Part shown: one piece after another, positions 32,401-39,071 of the stretch
Numbering within the stretch: the first letter of the stretch is position 1
Layout: every line of letters begins with the position of its first letter
From: DATDFB01 sp035276475
Lineage (GTDB): Bacteria > Acidobacteriota > Thermoanaerobaculia > Gp7-AA8
Reading direction: 5' to 3'
DNA length: 64,000 nucleotides
Assembly: GCA_035276475.1 (NCBI GenBank)
Contig: DATELQ010000004.1
Location: forward strand, 32,558-96,557
The notes under the pieces: generated by a model
Database searches by the model: none
The model's input: only the letters and a program-made list of their open reading frames with translations
What the model was told of the DNA's origin: nothing
Position numbers and translations under genes: made by a program

Positions 32401-34852
32401 AGATGACCCGGTTCCGGCTCAAGGCGTGGGCATCGGCGAGGAGGCGCCAGAAGCGGCCGTCGGTGAGCTTCTTCTCGCGGTCGCTGGTGCGGCGCAGCGG
32501 CAGAAGCGAATCGCTGTCGATCGTCACCATGCGCCACTCGGCTTCCGGGCCGCTCGTCGGCTTCTCGCGGAGTTTCTCCACCGGCACTGTTGCCAGCGCT
32601 TTGAAGCGGCCTTTTCCGCGCAACGCGGAGAGGGCCTTCCATTCGCTCCATTCCGACGCCGACAGCGTGTCGAGGAGGCAGAGGATCCATCCCTCGACAT
32701 TGCTCTTGGCGAACTCCTCCGCCGCAAGGTTCAGCGTCCGCCCCGAACCGCTGACGCCGACCAGGAAGACCACTCGTTTGCCGGGACGCAATTCCTTGCC
32801 GAGCTCTCGGACGGCGTCTCCGCCATGCACGTCCTTGTAGTGCGGCAGATTCACCGTGTCGATGGCCGGGAGCGCTTTGAGGGCCAGCGGCAGGAGCCGG
32901 TCGGCATAAATCGAAAACGAGATGGCCATCTGCGGCGCAATGCGGAGGATCTCCTTCTCCAGCCACTCGTCGGCGAGGCTTTGCATCTCGTATTTGTGCT
33001 CGAGAAACCGCGGCGGGACGTAGACGTCGCAGAAGCGATTGCCGGGGAGCAGATACCAGACTCTCTCCTCCTCGGCGCGCTGCCGGGCGATGTCCTCCTG
33101 AACGAGGGTCTCGACGTGGATGGGGAGGAGAGCGCGGAACGCGGCGTGGCTGAGCGCGAAGACGTCGAAGGCCGGCTCGATGTAGACGATCGTTCCGCGG
33201 CTGACCATGCGCACGACCGACTGGTTTCGGGACAAGGCGTCGTGGACCCAGTTGCGCTCCGCCTTCGTCAACGCGCTGTCGCCGTCGTGGCTGAAGCGGT
33301 CGAGAGTGACGGGCTCTCCTTCGATGGCCGCGTTGATTCCGTCGACGAGAACGCGGCGGGCGAGCTCCGTGTCGCCCGCGTCGCCCGCTTTCCTGAGATT
33401 CTCGTTGTCGACGAGAAAGTTGTGCACGACGCTGCCGGCGCGCGTCTTCACCGTCACCGCCGGAGCGAGAACGCCGTGCTCGCGCCAGAGCTCGACCAGC
33501 GGCTCCGCCGTCGAGAGGATGGTCTGCGTCCGCGTCGGAGCATTCAGCAGCCAGAGACGATGCTTGGCGGAAACGAGGAACGTCCGGGCGATCGCCGCGG
33601 CCGCGCTCTTGAGCGACTCCTCCTGCCACCCGTCCGTGCCGCTCATGTCGACGAAGAGCACGTCGTGCGGCTCCAGCGTGGTCACTCTCTGCGAGATCTG
33701 GTCGGCGTCCGCCGCCGTCTCCAGCGGAAGGGCGACGGGGTTGAACGCGGGAAGGTCGCTCGCCGTCGTGTGAACGAATACGTAGGTCTTGCGCTTCTTG
33801 GGCGTTCGATGCGGCAGAAGGATCTGGAAGTAGCTTCCGGCCGGCGCCCACGGGCCCGGCGTCTCCCTCGGCGCCAGGGCGTCGCGCTGCAGCGGATCGT
33901 TGAAGAAGTCCCAGAACAACTCCACGCCGCCGCGGCGGCCTTCGAAGTCGTATCCGGAATAGGCATAGAGCACGCCGCGGAACTGGCGGATTTTCTCTTT
34001 GACCGCCCACAGGCCGCGCGTGTGCTGCCGAAGCGTTTGCTTGCTCGTCGAATAGGCGTCGAAGGCCCACTCGGCGATCGCTTCCGGCCGCGTCTTCTCG
34101 AAAGCCTTTGCCGCCTTCCGCAGCGAATCGACAAAGCCGACGCCCGCGTCGCCGATGACGATCTCCGTCACGCCGTCGTGGCTGATGTTTTGGAACAGCC
34201 GCGCCTCCCATTCGGCGGCGTGAACATTGCGCTGCGCGGCGGTGCGAGCGTCGGGGTTGCTCACGTGCGCGGTTGCGAATCCCGGCACCGTGCCGGCGGA
34301 ATGTTCGGCGGCGTTTGTCCAGAGCTCGTGAACGACGACGTCGGCCAGCCCGGAGACGTCGTACTCATCGGAGAAGCCGGCCGTCTCCAGCACGTGCGCC
34401 AGCTCCTTGTCCGCCGACCAGTGCTGCAGGTCGGGAGACGTATTGGCCGCCTGGATGGCTTGCAGATCGAGCACCCGCGGCGTCTTGCTCTGGCGCCACT
34501 GCTGCGCGTCCGCAGCGTTGACGTTCACCTTGAATTGATGTTCGTGAGCGAGGGCGATGAATTTCCACCGCTCCAGAAAGGCGCTCGTCGTTCCCGAGGC
34601 CGGAAGCTCGACCGAAACCGTGGTCGCGCCGGCAACGGCCAGCCGCTTCACGATCAGCGACAGCGCCACCAGCGGGAGGTGGCCGATCCACGTCGCGCGG
34701 CGCAGATCGATGACCGCGTCGACGTTGCCGAGCTGCCCCGAGCCGCGACGTCCGAACTGCGCTTCGTACTGCTGTAAGAGGTTCTGGTACTGCTGACTGC
34801 CGAGATAACCGTCCTCGCAGTCGGCGGGGACACCGACAGTAATCGTCGCCAA
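29420..34852 (-). CDS. Giant multidomain GHKL-ATPase / PRTase-like / GAF signalling protein
   Basis: 1810 residues, no signal peptide or membrane segment. The TTG start is preceded by GAGGAG. Residues 1-130 resemble a STAS-like domain. Residues 150-350 form a GHKL ATPase (N-box VHELWTNAAEHSAG at about 174-187, G1 IGDAGVGF at 233-240). Residues 590-720 resemble a type I phosphoribosyltransferase, with RPGKRVVFLVGVSGSGRTLN at 689-708 in place of the PRPP loop. Residues 1030-1270 look helical and repeat-like. A GAF-like region spans about 1455-1590 (FVGIPLVHEDQCLAVLNLW), then a helical linker without a clear phospho-His, and a degenerate second GHKL domain (DNALSEII at 1708, LSDQGPPLP at 1746). 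I know no protein with this layout. It leads the operon with the receiver-like protein and two proteases. Confidence 0.7.
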   Translation of the reverse strand: MATITVGVPADCEDGYLGSQQYQNLLQQYEAQFGRRGSGQLGNVDAVIDLRRATWIGHLPLVALSLIVKRLAVAGATTVSVELPASGTTSAFLERWKFIALAHEHQFKVNVNAADAQQWRQSKTPRVLDLQAIQAANTSPDLQHWSADKELAHVLETAGFSDEYDVSGLADVVVHELWTNAAEHSAGTVPGFATAHVSNPDARTAAQRNVHAAEWEARLFQNISHDGVTEIVIGDAGVGFVDSLRKAAKAFEKTRPEAIAEWAFDAYSTSKQTLRQHTRGLWAVKEKIRQFRGVLYAYSGYDFEGRRGGVELFWDFFNDPLQRDALAPRETPGPWAPAGSYFQILLPHRTPKKRKTYVFVHTTASDLPAFNPVALPLETAADADQISQRVTTLEPHDVLFVDMSGTDGWQEESLKSAAAAIARTFLVSAKHRLWLLNAPTRTQTILSTAEPLVELWREHGVLAPAVTVKTRAGSVVHNFLVDNENLRKAGDAGDTELARRVLVDGINAAIEGEPVTLDRFSHDGDSALTKAERNWVHDALSRNQSVVRMVSRGTIVYIEPAFDVFALSHAAFRALLPIHVETLVQEDIARQRAEEERVWYLLPGNRFCDVYVPPRFLEHKYEMQSLADEWLEKEILRIAPQMAISFSIYADRLLPLALKALPAIDTVNLPHYKDVHGGDAVRELGKELRPGKRVVFLVGVSGSGRTLNLAAEEFAKSNVEGWILCLLDTLSASEWSEWKALSALRGKGRFKALATVPVEKLREKPTSGPEAEWRMVTIDSDSLLPLRRTSDREKKLTDGRFWRLLADAHALSRNRVIFRGQEIPTYIWPRKLLSHAAFQQTIHDEIDRFKPDVLVLAEDAKQALPETLRPSISKASSIKTLDDLEGRARFGLEGMKVAALCFAASSGTEVARLLEALAYAGEAVIYVVINRMTPEIASAFIQRSRANIVSFQWLSINSPGSSHRFGRSEAVRQLAEYRHSAQSSRLLAFIDEKKEALLRGETLVESGDDADYEAMPSPSAALFDDEENYDLNSPDGISNIERLLGRAQAGDGEWVRNVLREAAARYEAWRRQGGGYGDPGKIYEIFERLFDAAASNENLEIYTVTIITLLVDRRIERDKKSTKPPASLAALAAHVERRLTSVHDKTFVEGGDAGEHEACAAACIRALGKSDRERLIRNLPDVLRIACASRETELTLALELSKANMEKDLQPAVERALLGLAFAREEAQYRHEWLRAAGHLFADLGYGDDAEPVPWDERLKRLMLEVPDNDRTIRTLIQAIHNERRDATVVFYHEFEEGRFVALDIWPRRSPVPAPIFFENAQLLAALRAVGGAKTVYKSVRKAAATEVSAQHLSKLIASPSKDKSVLLMRISTTAHKGPVPAFKGILNVNVDRASDADELSDDLIEKIEAMVEYATKLLSRDPFEATAKMADWEWFSLVSDDTPLPPGRTRRKHVLQQWTDRVCRLLGADLARFMVLREPRWETFAISGDWTGSETQDLSFLTNDPKFLTNIAVEQKEPFLEYDIQVSVPARPPVPWVHGFVGIPLVHEDQCLAVLNLWHHARGWFHSFDRTMFAAIGKAGAALNELTLQETRISDAKDETMRSVVLQGTEQLVTNLTVAKGIVYRLERAGSDVTHTRALTELFRKIEQIFNDIAEVRAEPEIRPSRVDVTAFVRAFIDRQNASGNVAIEPILPAGRLEAEVDTVAVDNALSEIIGDRSAAAAEPSFPMALSLSLGTNGDTIQIRLSDQGPPLPSDKLEALASFGGDPGDHLVIAKRFIGAHSGAISSPERQSGAEFLITLPTRMRGGRG

Positions 34853-34933
34853 TCCGGCTCCTCTCCCACACCTCGACCTGTCGTAGGAGTGACGGAGAGC
34901 GAAGTTTCCCTACCCGGTGGTTGCGACCGCCGC
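34853..34933 (-). other. Short intergenic region before the giant ATPase gene
   Basis: 81 bp with a clear GAGGAG ribosome site but no convincing promoter box. The upstream glycosyltransferase on the same strand may therefore share the transcript, or the promoter may lie within it. Confidence 0.4.
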
Positions 34934-35749
34934 CTACGGATTCACATGATCCCAAGCCAGCGTCTCGTAATACATCGTCTGCATTCTGGCCACATTGAGA
35001 TTCCATAGGTCTCGCCGCGTCTTCCCCCGCCGGCTGTCCTGGTGATAGCCGCGGAGGCTGTCGTCGTGATCGCGATAGGCCATGGAAAGCTCTTCCGAGA
35101 CGGCGATGCGCAGACCCGCATTGCAAAGGTACAGAGCCGTCAGCTTCGCAACGAGTACGTCCTCGACGTTGACAAAGTCCGGATGGTAGACGCCGTCGAT
35201 GCGCAGCGTCTCCTGGTTGTACGTTTTCATCCCCGCCAATACCTCCGGTTTCCACATGATCGAACTGACGGGATACGGCGCGATGCCTCGCGCGACATAG
35301 TCGCGGGCCGACAAGCTGAAATCCGGTTGATGAATGATCCGCCGACGCTGGCGGTCAATGGCGATCGGGCCGAGCGCCGCTCCGACATCAGCCGGCTCGA
35401 GCGCGTTCGCGCGCGACGCGATGTCGAACATGAGGTCATCGGAATGCAGCGGGGTGACGGCGGCGATGGTCTCGTGCCCTTTGAGCACGGCATCGATGCC
35501 AAAGTTGAGCGCATTGGAAGCGGTCTTGAGATCGCTCTTCTTTCGCTCCCTCCGCAGATACCGGATCCTCCGGTCGTCGTATTTCTTCAAGACCCGCTGG
35601 ATCCCGTCGGGATCGGGCGACCCGTCATCGACAATCACGTGCAGATGCGCCGACGGAAGTTTGTGGACGCTGGACACGCAGCGATCGAAGAGCGTCAATC
35701 GGGAAGGAAACTCGGGCGATACGTAGACGGGGGTGATGATCGCGATCAA
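34934..35749 (-). CDS. Glycosyltransferase family 2-like protein
   Basis: 271 residues with a GT-A fold: IAIITPVYVSPEF at the N-terminus, VIVDDGSPDPDGIQ with the nucleotide-binding Asp pair, and a DxD-like LHSDDLM. A C-terminal region VNVEDVLVAKLTALYLCNAG is consistent with acceptor-side residues. The only available start is TTG at 35749; a stop lies five codons upstream. It is divergent from the TonB-C-terminal gene across 26 bp that carry an AAAATA/TATTTT box usable in both directions. Whether it belongs functionally with the protease operon 81 bp downstream is unclear. Confidence 0.75.
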   Translation of the reverse strand: MIAIITPVYVSPEFPSRLTLFDRCVSSVHKLPSAHLHVIVDDGSPDPDGIQRVLKKYDDRRIRYLRRERKKSDLKTASNALNFGIDAVLKGHETIAAVTPLHSDDLMFDIASRANALEPADVGAALGPIAIDRQRRRIIHQPDFSLSARDYVARGIAPYPVSSIMWKPEVLAGMKTYNQETLRIDGVYHPDFVNVEDVLVAKLTALYLCNAGLRIAVSEELSMAYRDHDDSLRGYHQDSRRGKTRRDLWNLNVARMQTMYYETLAWDHVNP

Positions 35750-35762
35750 GGTCGTTCGCCCT

Positions 35763-35768
35763 TAAAAT
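35763..35768 (+). promoter_or_regulatory. -10 box (TAAAAT) of the TonB/oxidoreductase operon
   Basis: TAAAAT ends 7 bp before the ATG at 35776. There is no Shine-Dalgarno sequence. The same bases read TATTTTA on the minus strand, upstream of the divergent glycosyltransferase. Confidence 0.45.
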
Positions 35769-35775
35769 ACAACCC

Positions 35776-36426
35776 ATGCGAACGCTGGCGCTGCTGCTCC
35801 TGGCTGCCGCAATCCCCGGCTTCCCCTCAAAGCCCCAACTCCTCGGCGCCCGCTCCGCGCACTACGACCTTCGCGTCGCGCGCAGCCTCGTCTCGCCGCA
35901 GGAGGTGGCGTACGACGTCACCGTCGTCGACCTCGAGAGCGGCAAGACCGTGCTGAAGTCGCGCGTGACGGGCAAGCAGGCGGAAGCGATCGACGTCGAT
36001 GGGCAAGAAGACATCCGCGTCCACCTCGGCTACACCGAGCATTTCTTCTCCGCCACCCTCACCGCGCGCGGCGTCGAAGAGCTGCGCACGTGGTGGCAGC
36101 TCGAGCCGCTGACGCCGCAGGTCATCCACGCGCCGGGCGCCTTCCGCGTCGGCGGCGAGGTCGCGCCGCCCATCGCCGTCCGCCGCGTCGAGCCGCTCTA
36201 TCCCGAAGCCGCGCGGCGCAACGGCGTTCGCGGCAGCGTCGTCCTGCAGGTGCTCGTCGGGAAGGACGGGCGCGTCAAGGATGCCGTCGTCGTCCAAGGC
36301 TTGCCGTACGGCGTCGGCGACGCGGCGCTCGACTCCATCCGCAAGTGGGAATTCCGTCCGGCCACGCGCAACGGCGTACCGGTCGACGCCATCTTCGACA
36401 TCACCTATAGCTTCAGAATGTGGTGA
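35776..36426 (+). CDS. Periplasmic protein with a TonB C-terminal domain (copy 1)
   Basis: 216 residues. A signal peptide (MRTLALLLLAAAIPGFPS) is followed by a roughly 100-residue domain of unknown function (LGARSAHYDLRVARSLVSPQ, EHFFSATLTARGVEELRTWW). The TonB C-terminal fold then appears: AVRRVEPLYPEAARRNGVRG, VVLQVLVGKDGRVKDAVVV and KWEFRPATRNGVPV. There is no Pro-rich periplasm-spanning segment or uncleaved N-terminal helix, so it is unlikely to transmit ExbB/ExbD energy in the classical way. It has a paralogue 7 bp downstream. Confidence 0.8.
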   Translation: MRTLALLLLAAAIPGFPSKPQLLGARSAHYDLRVARSLVSPQEVAYDVTVVDLESGKTVLKSRVTGKQAEAIDVDGQEDIRVHLGYTEHFFSATLTARGVEELRTWWQLEPLTPQVIHAPGAFRVGGEVAPPIAVRRVEPLYPEAARRNGVRGSVVLQVLVGKDGRVKDAVVVQGLPYGVGDAALDSIRKWEFRPATRNGVPVDAIFDITYSFRMW

Positions 36427-36433
36427 GGCACTC

Positions 36434-37123
36434 ATGCGAAAACTGCCGCTCCTCCTGCTCTTCGCCGCCCTCCCGACCTTCGCCGCAACTCTCGGCGCCC
36501 GCTCCGCGCACCACGAGCTGCGCCTCGAGCGCAACGTCGTCTCCGCCGAGCAGATCGCGTACGACGTCACCGTCGTCGATCTCGACAGCGGCAAGACCGT
36601 CCTGAACGCGCACCTCAGCGGCAAGCCGGGCGAGGCGCTCGACGCCACCGGCGGCGACAAAGGCCAAGCCGTCCGCGTCCGCCTCGCCTATTCCGAGCAC
36701 TTCTTCTCCGCGACCGTCAACGTCATCGACGGCAAGACCATCGTCGACGAGTTCCGCACCTGGTGGCAGCTCGAGCTCCAGCGCGCGGCACCCGCAGCAA
36801 CACCGCCCAATGCCATGGCGCCGTACCGCGTCGGCGGCGACGTCAAGGCGCCGGTCGTCATGTACCGCGTCGCGCCGAAATACACCGCCGAGGCGCGGCA
36901 GAACCACACCAGCGGCATCGTCATCCTCGAGGCCATCATCGACAAGGATGGCCGCGTGAAGAACGCCGCGGTCTTGAAAGGCCTCCCCGACGGTCTCGAC
37001 CAAGCGGCGCTCGACGCCGTCAAGCAATGGGAATTCCGGCCCGCCACCCTCGCCGGCCAGCCCGTCGAAGTCATCTTCAACCTCACCATCAACTTCAAGC
37101 TCGACGAACCGAAGGAGAACTGA
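36434..37123 (+). CDS. Periplasmic protein with a TonB C-terminal domain (copy 2)
   Basis: 229 residues, clearly paralogous to the preceding gene over its whole length: signal peptide MRKLPLLLLFAALPTFA, LGARSAHHELRLERNVVSAE, VVDLDSGKTVLNAHLSGKPG, EHFFSATVN, then the TonB domain with MYRVAPKYTAEARQNHTSG and QWEFRPATLAGQPVEV. The conserved novel N-terminal domain suggests a shared ligand or partner. A GAGG site precedes the ATG. The stop overlaps the next start by 1 nt, so it is co-translated with the FG-GAP gene. Confidence 0.8.
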   Translation: MRKLPLLLLFAALPTFAATLGARSAHHELRLERNVVSAEQIAYDVTVVDLDSGKTVLNAHLSGKPGEALDATGGDKGQAVRVRLAYSEHFFSATVNVIDGKTIVDEFRTWWQLELQRAAPAATPPNAMAPYRVGGDVKAPVVMYRVAPKYTAEARQNHTSGIVILEAIIDKDGRVKNAAVLKGLPDGLDQAALDAVKQWEFRPATLAGQPVEVIFNLTINFKLDEPKEN

Positions 37124-38610
37124 TGCGACTGGCGTTTCTTTGTCTTGCGTTTGCCACCGCCGCCTCCGCGCAGCTCACTTCCGGCTACGTCGTTCGCACC
37201 GGCGTGCCGTTCCCCGTGGTCGCCGACGTCAACGGCGACGGCTTCGACGATCTGATCCAGGAGAAAAACATCCTGATCAACCGCAGCGCCACGTTCGACG
37301 AGCAGAAGATCACGCTGCGCGAGTACGAGCGCCTCTTCGGCGAGGCCGACGTCAACGGCGACGGTGTTCCCGACCTCCTCACCATCGATCAAAGCTACAG
37401 CGCGCCGGGGCAGCCGGTCTATCGCCTTTACATCGGCAACGCGGCGCACACCTACTCGAAGTCGATCGTTGTCGCGTCCGGGCCGCGGCCGTACGTCGCC
37501 GACGTCGACGCCGACGGTAAGGACGACCTCGTCACCTTCGCCCCCGTCCGTCCCGACGGCATCCGCGAGATCGGCATGGACGTCGTCATCCTCCGTTCGC
37601 GCGGCGACGGCACGTTCGAGTCCCTCCCGCCGTTTCGCATTCCGACCGATCCGCAGCTCTATCCCGAGCCTCGCGTCCAGATCGGCGACCTCGATCACGA
37701 CGGCTTGCCGGACATGGTTCTGCGCTGCACCGAGGACCTCGTCATCCTGCACGGCCTCGGCGGCGGGCGTTTCGCGGTCGAGAGCCATTACATGCCGATG
37801 AACGACGAATTCGGCGGCTGGTCGACGCGCCTCGTGGACGTCGACGGCGACGGCAACCTCGACATCGCCGTGGCCGCGTGGCGCAGCATCCGCGTGTTCT
37901 TCGGCGACGGCCACGGGCACTTCCCGCGCGTCACCAAGACGGCCATCCCGAAACTGCACGAGGGCGACTACTGGCCCGGCGTCTACTACGACGATCACAC
38001 CCAACAGCCGCGCGACCTCGCCATTGGCCACTTCACCCGCAGCGATCGCAACCAGATCGCCGCCGGCATGCTCGAAGGCGACCTCGTCATCTTCGACTGG
38101 GAGCAGGGAGCGCTGAAGGAAGTGTCGCGCACGCGCACCGAGTTCTGGGGCCTCGACATCCGCACCGGCGCGTTCCACGGCAAAGACGCGCTCGACGATG
38201 TGTACGTCATGGGCACGCTGATCTGGGGCGATCCCTTCCCGCGGCCGCGCCTCTTCAACGGCACCTTGGGCGCGGCGACGATCGACGCACCGGCGCGGCG
38301 TCGCGCCATGGGCCGGCCGCCGGTGTTGGCCAGCGCGCTGCGCATCGAGATCAGCGGCGAATGCATCGATGACAGCGCCGATCTCTGGTCGTTCGCGCGC
38401 GATGGCGTCTTCGGCCGCTCCCAGCGCGGCGACACGACCATCGACGCCGCGTTCGACGGCGATCAGATCTACTTCCGCCTCGCGGCGCCGTTCCTCACGT
38501 ACGCGGCGCACGGCGTCCTCACCGGTTCCAACGGCTCGTACAGCGGCAGCGCAGCGGTCCAGACCAGCTGCGGCTGGAAAGCGATGACCATCACCGCCAC
38601 CGCGGAGTGA
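37123..38610 (+). CDS. Secreted FG-GAP/VCBS repeat protein
   Basis: 495 residues with a signal peptide (MRLAFLCLAFATAASAQ). At least five calcium-loop repeats of the DxDxDGxxD type are visible (DVNGDGFDDL, DVNGDGVPDL, DVDADGKDDL, DLDHDGLPDM, DVDGDGNLDI), consistent with a seven-bladed integrin-like propeller. The C-terminal 130 residues are separate and unrecognised. A GGAGAA site precedes the ATG overlapping the upstream stop. The product is probably extracytoplasmic. Its place between TonB-domain genes and a molybdenum enzyme suggests a binding or scaffold role, but that is inference. Confidence 0.8.
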   Translation: MRLAFLCLAFATAASAQLTSGYVVRTGVPFPVVADVNGDGFDDLIQEKNILINRSATFDEQKITLREYERLFGEADVNGDGVPDLLTIDQSYSAPGQPVYRLYIGNAAHTYSKSIVVASGPRPYVADVDADGKDDLVTFAPVRPDGIREIGMDVVILRSRGDGTFESLPPFRIPTDPQLYPEPRVQIGDLDHDGLPDMVLRCTEDLVILHGLGGGRFAVESHYMPMNDEFGGWSTRLVDVDGDGNLDIAVAAWRSIRVFFGDGHGHFPRVTKTAIPKLHEGDYWPGVYYDDHTQQPRDLAIGHFTRSDRNQIAAGMLEGDLVIFDWEQGALKEVSRTRTEFWGLDIRTGAFHGKDALDDVYVMGTLIWGDPFPRPRLFNGTLGAATIDAPARRRAMGRPPVLASALRIEISGECIDDSADLWSFARDGVFGRSQRGDTTIDAAFDGDQIYFRLAAPFLTYAAHGVLTGSNGSYSGSAAVQTSCGWKAMTITATAE

Positions 38611-38612
38611 CG

Positions 38613-39071
38613 ATGAAGCGCGACGTCAAGTTCAAGCTCAACGGAAAGCCGGTCGCCGTCGACACCGACGACCAGCGCGCCCTCCTTTGGGTCCTGCGCG
38701 GCGACCTCGAGCTCACCGGCACGAAGTACGCCTGCGGCGAAGGCATCTGCGGGGCGTGCAGCGTGGCGGTCGACGGCGTGGCCATGCGCTCGTGCCAGAC
38801 GCCGCTCGCCGGCGTCGAAGGAAAAAGCGTGACCACGATCGAAGGTCTTGAGCGCGACGGCAAGCTCCACCCGCTCCAGCAGGCCTTCATCGACCACGGC
38901 GCCTTCCAGTGCGGCTACTGCACCTCGGGGATGCTGATGAATGCGTGGGCGTTCCTGCAGAAGACGCCGCATCCGTCGCGCGCGGCAATCGTTGAGGAGA
39001 TGGACGCGAACCTCTGCCGCTGCGGCGCGCACCAGCGCATCGTCTCGGCGATCGCGGAGGTGGCGAAGTGA
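38613..39071 (+). CDS. 2Fe-2S subunit of an aldehyde/isoquinoline oxidoreductase (IorA-like)
   Basis: 152 residues. It has the N-terminal plant-type ferredoxin cluster CGEGICGAC with a later Cys (RSCQTP), and the C-terminal four-helix cluster motifs GYCTSGM and NLCRCG, giving two 2Fe-2S centres that carry electrons from the molybdenum site. GGAG lies just before the ATG at 38613; GTG 38607 would also be in frame. The stop overlaps the large-subunit start by 4 bp. No FAD subunit gene is present, as in IorAB-type two-subunit enzymes, so electrons probably go to a cytochrome. Confidence 0.9.
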   Translation: MKRDVKFKLNGKPVAVDTDDQRALLWVLRGDLELTGTKYACGEGICGACSVAVDGVAMRSCQTPLAGVEGKSVTTIEGLERDGKLHPLQQAFIDHGAFQCGYCTSGMLMNAWAFLQKTPHPSRAAIVEEMDANLCRCGAHQRIVSAIAEVAK

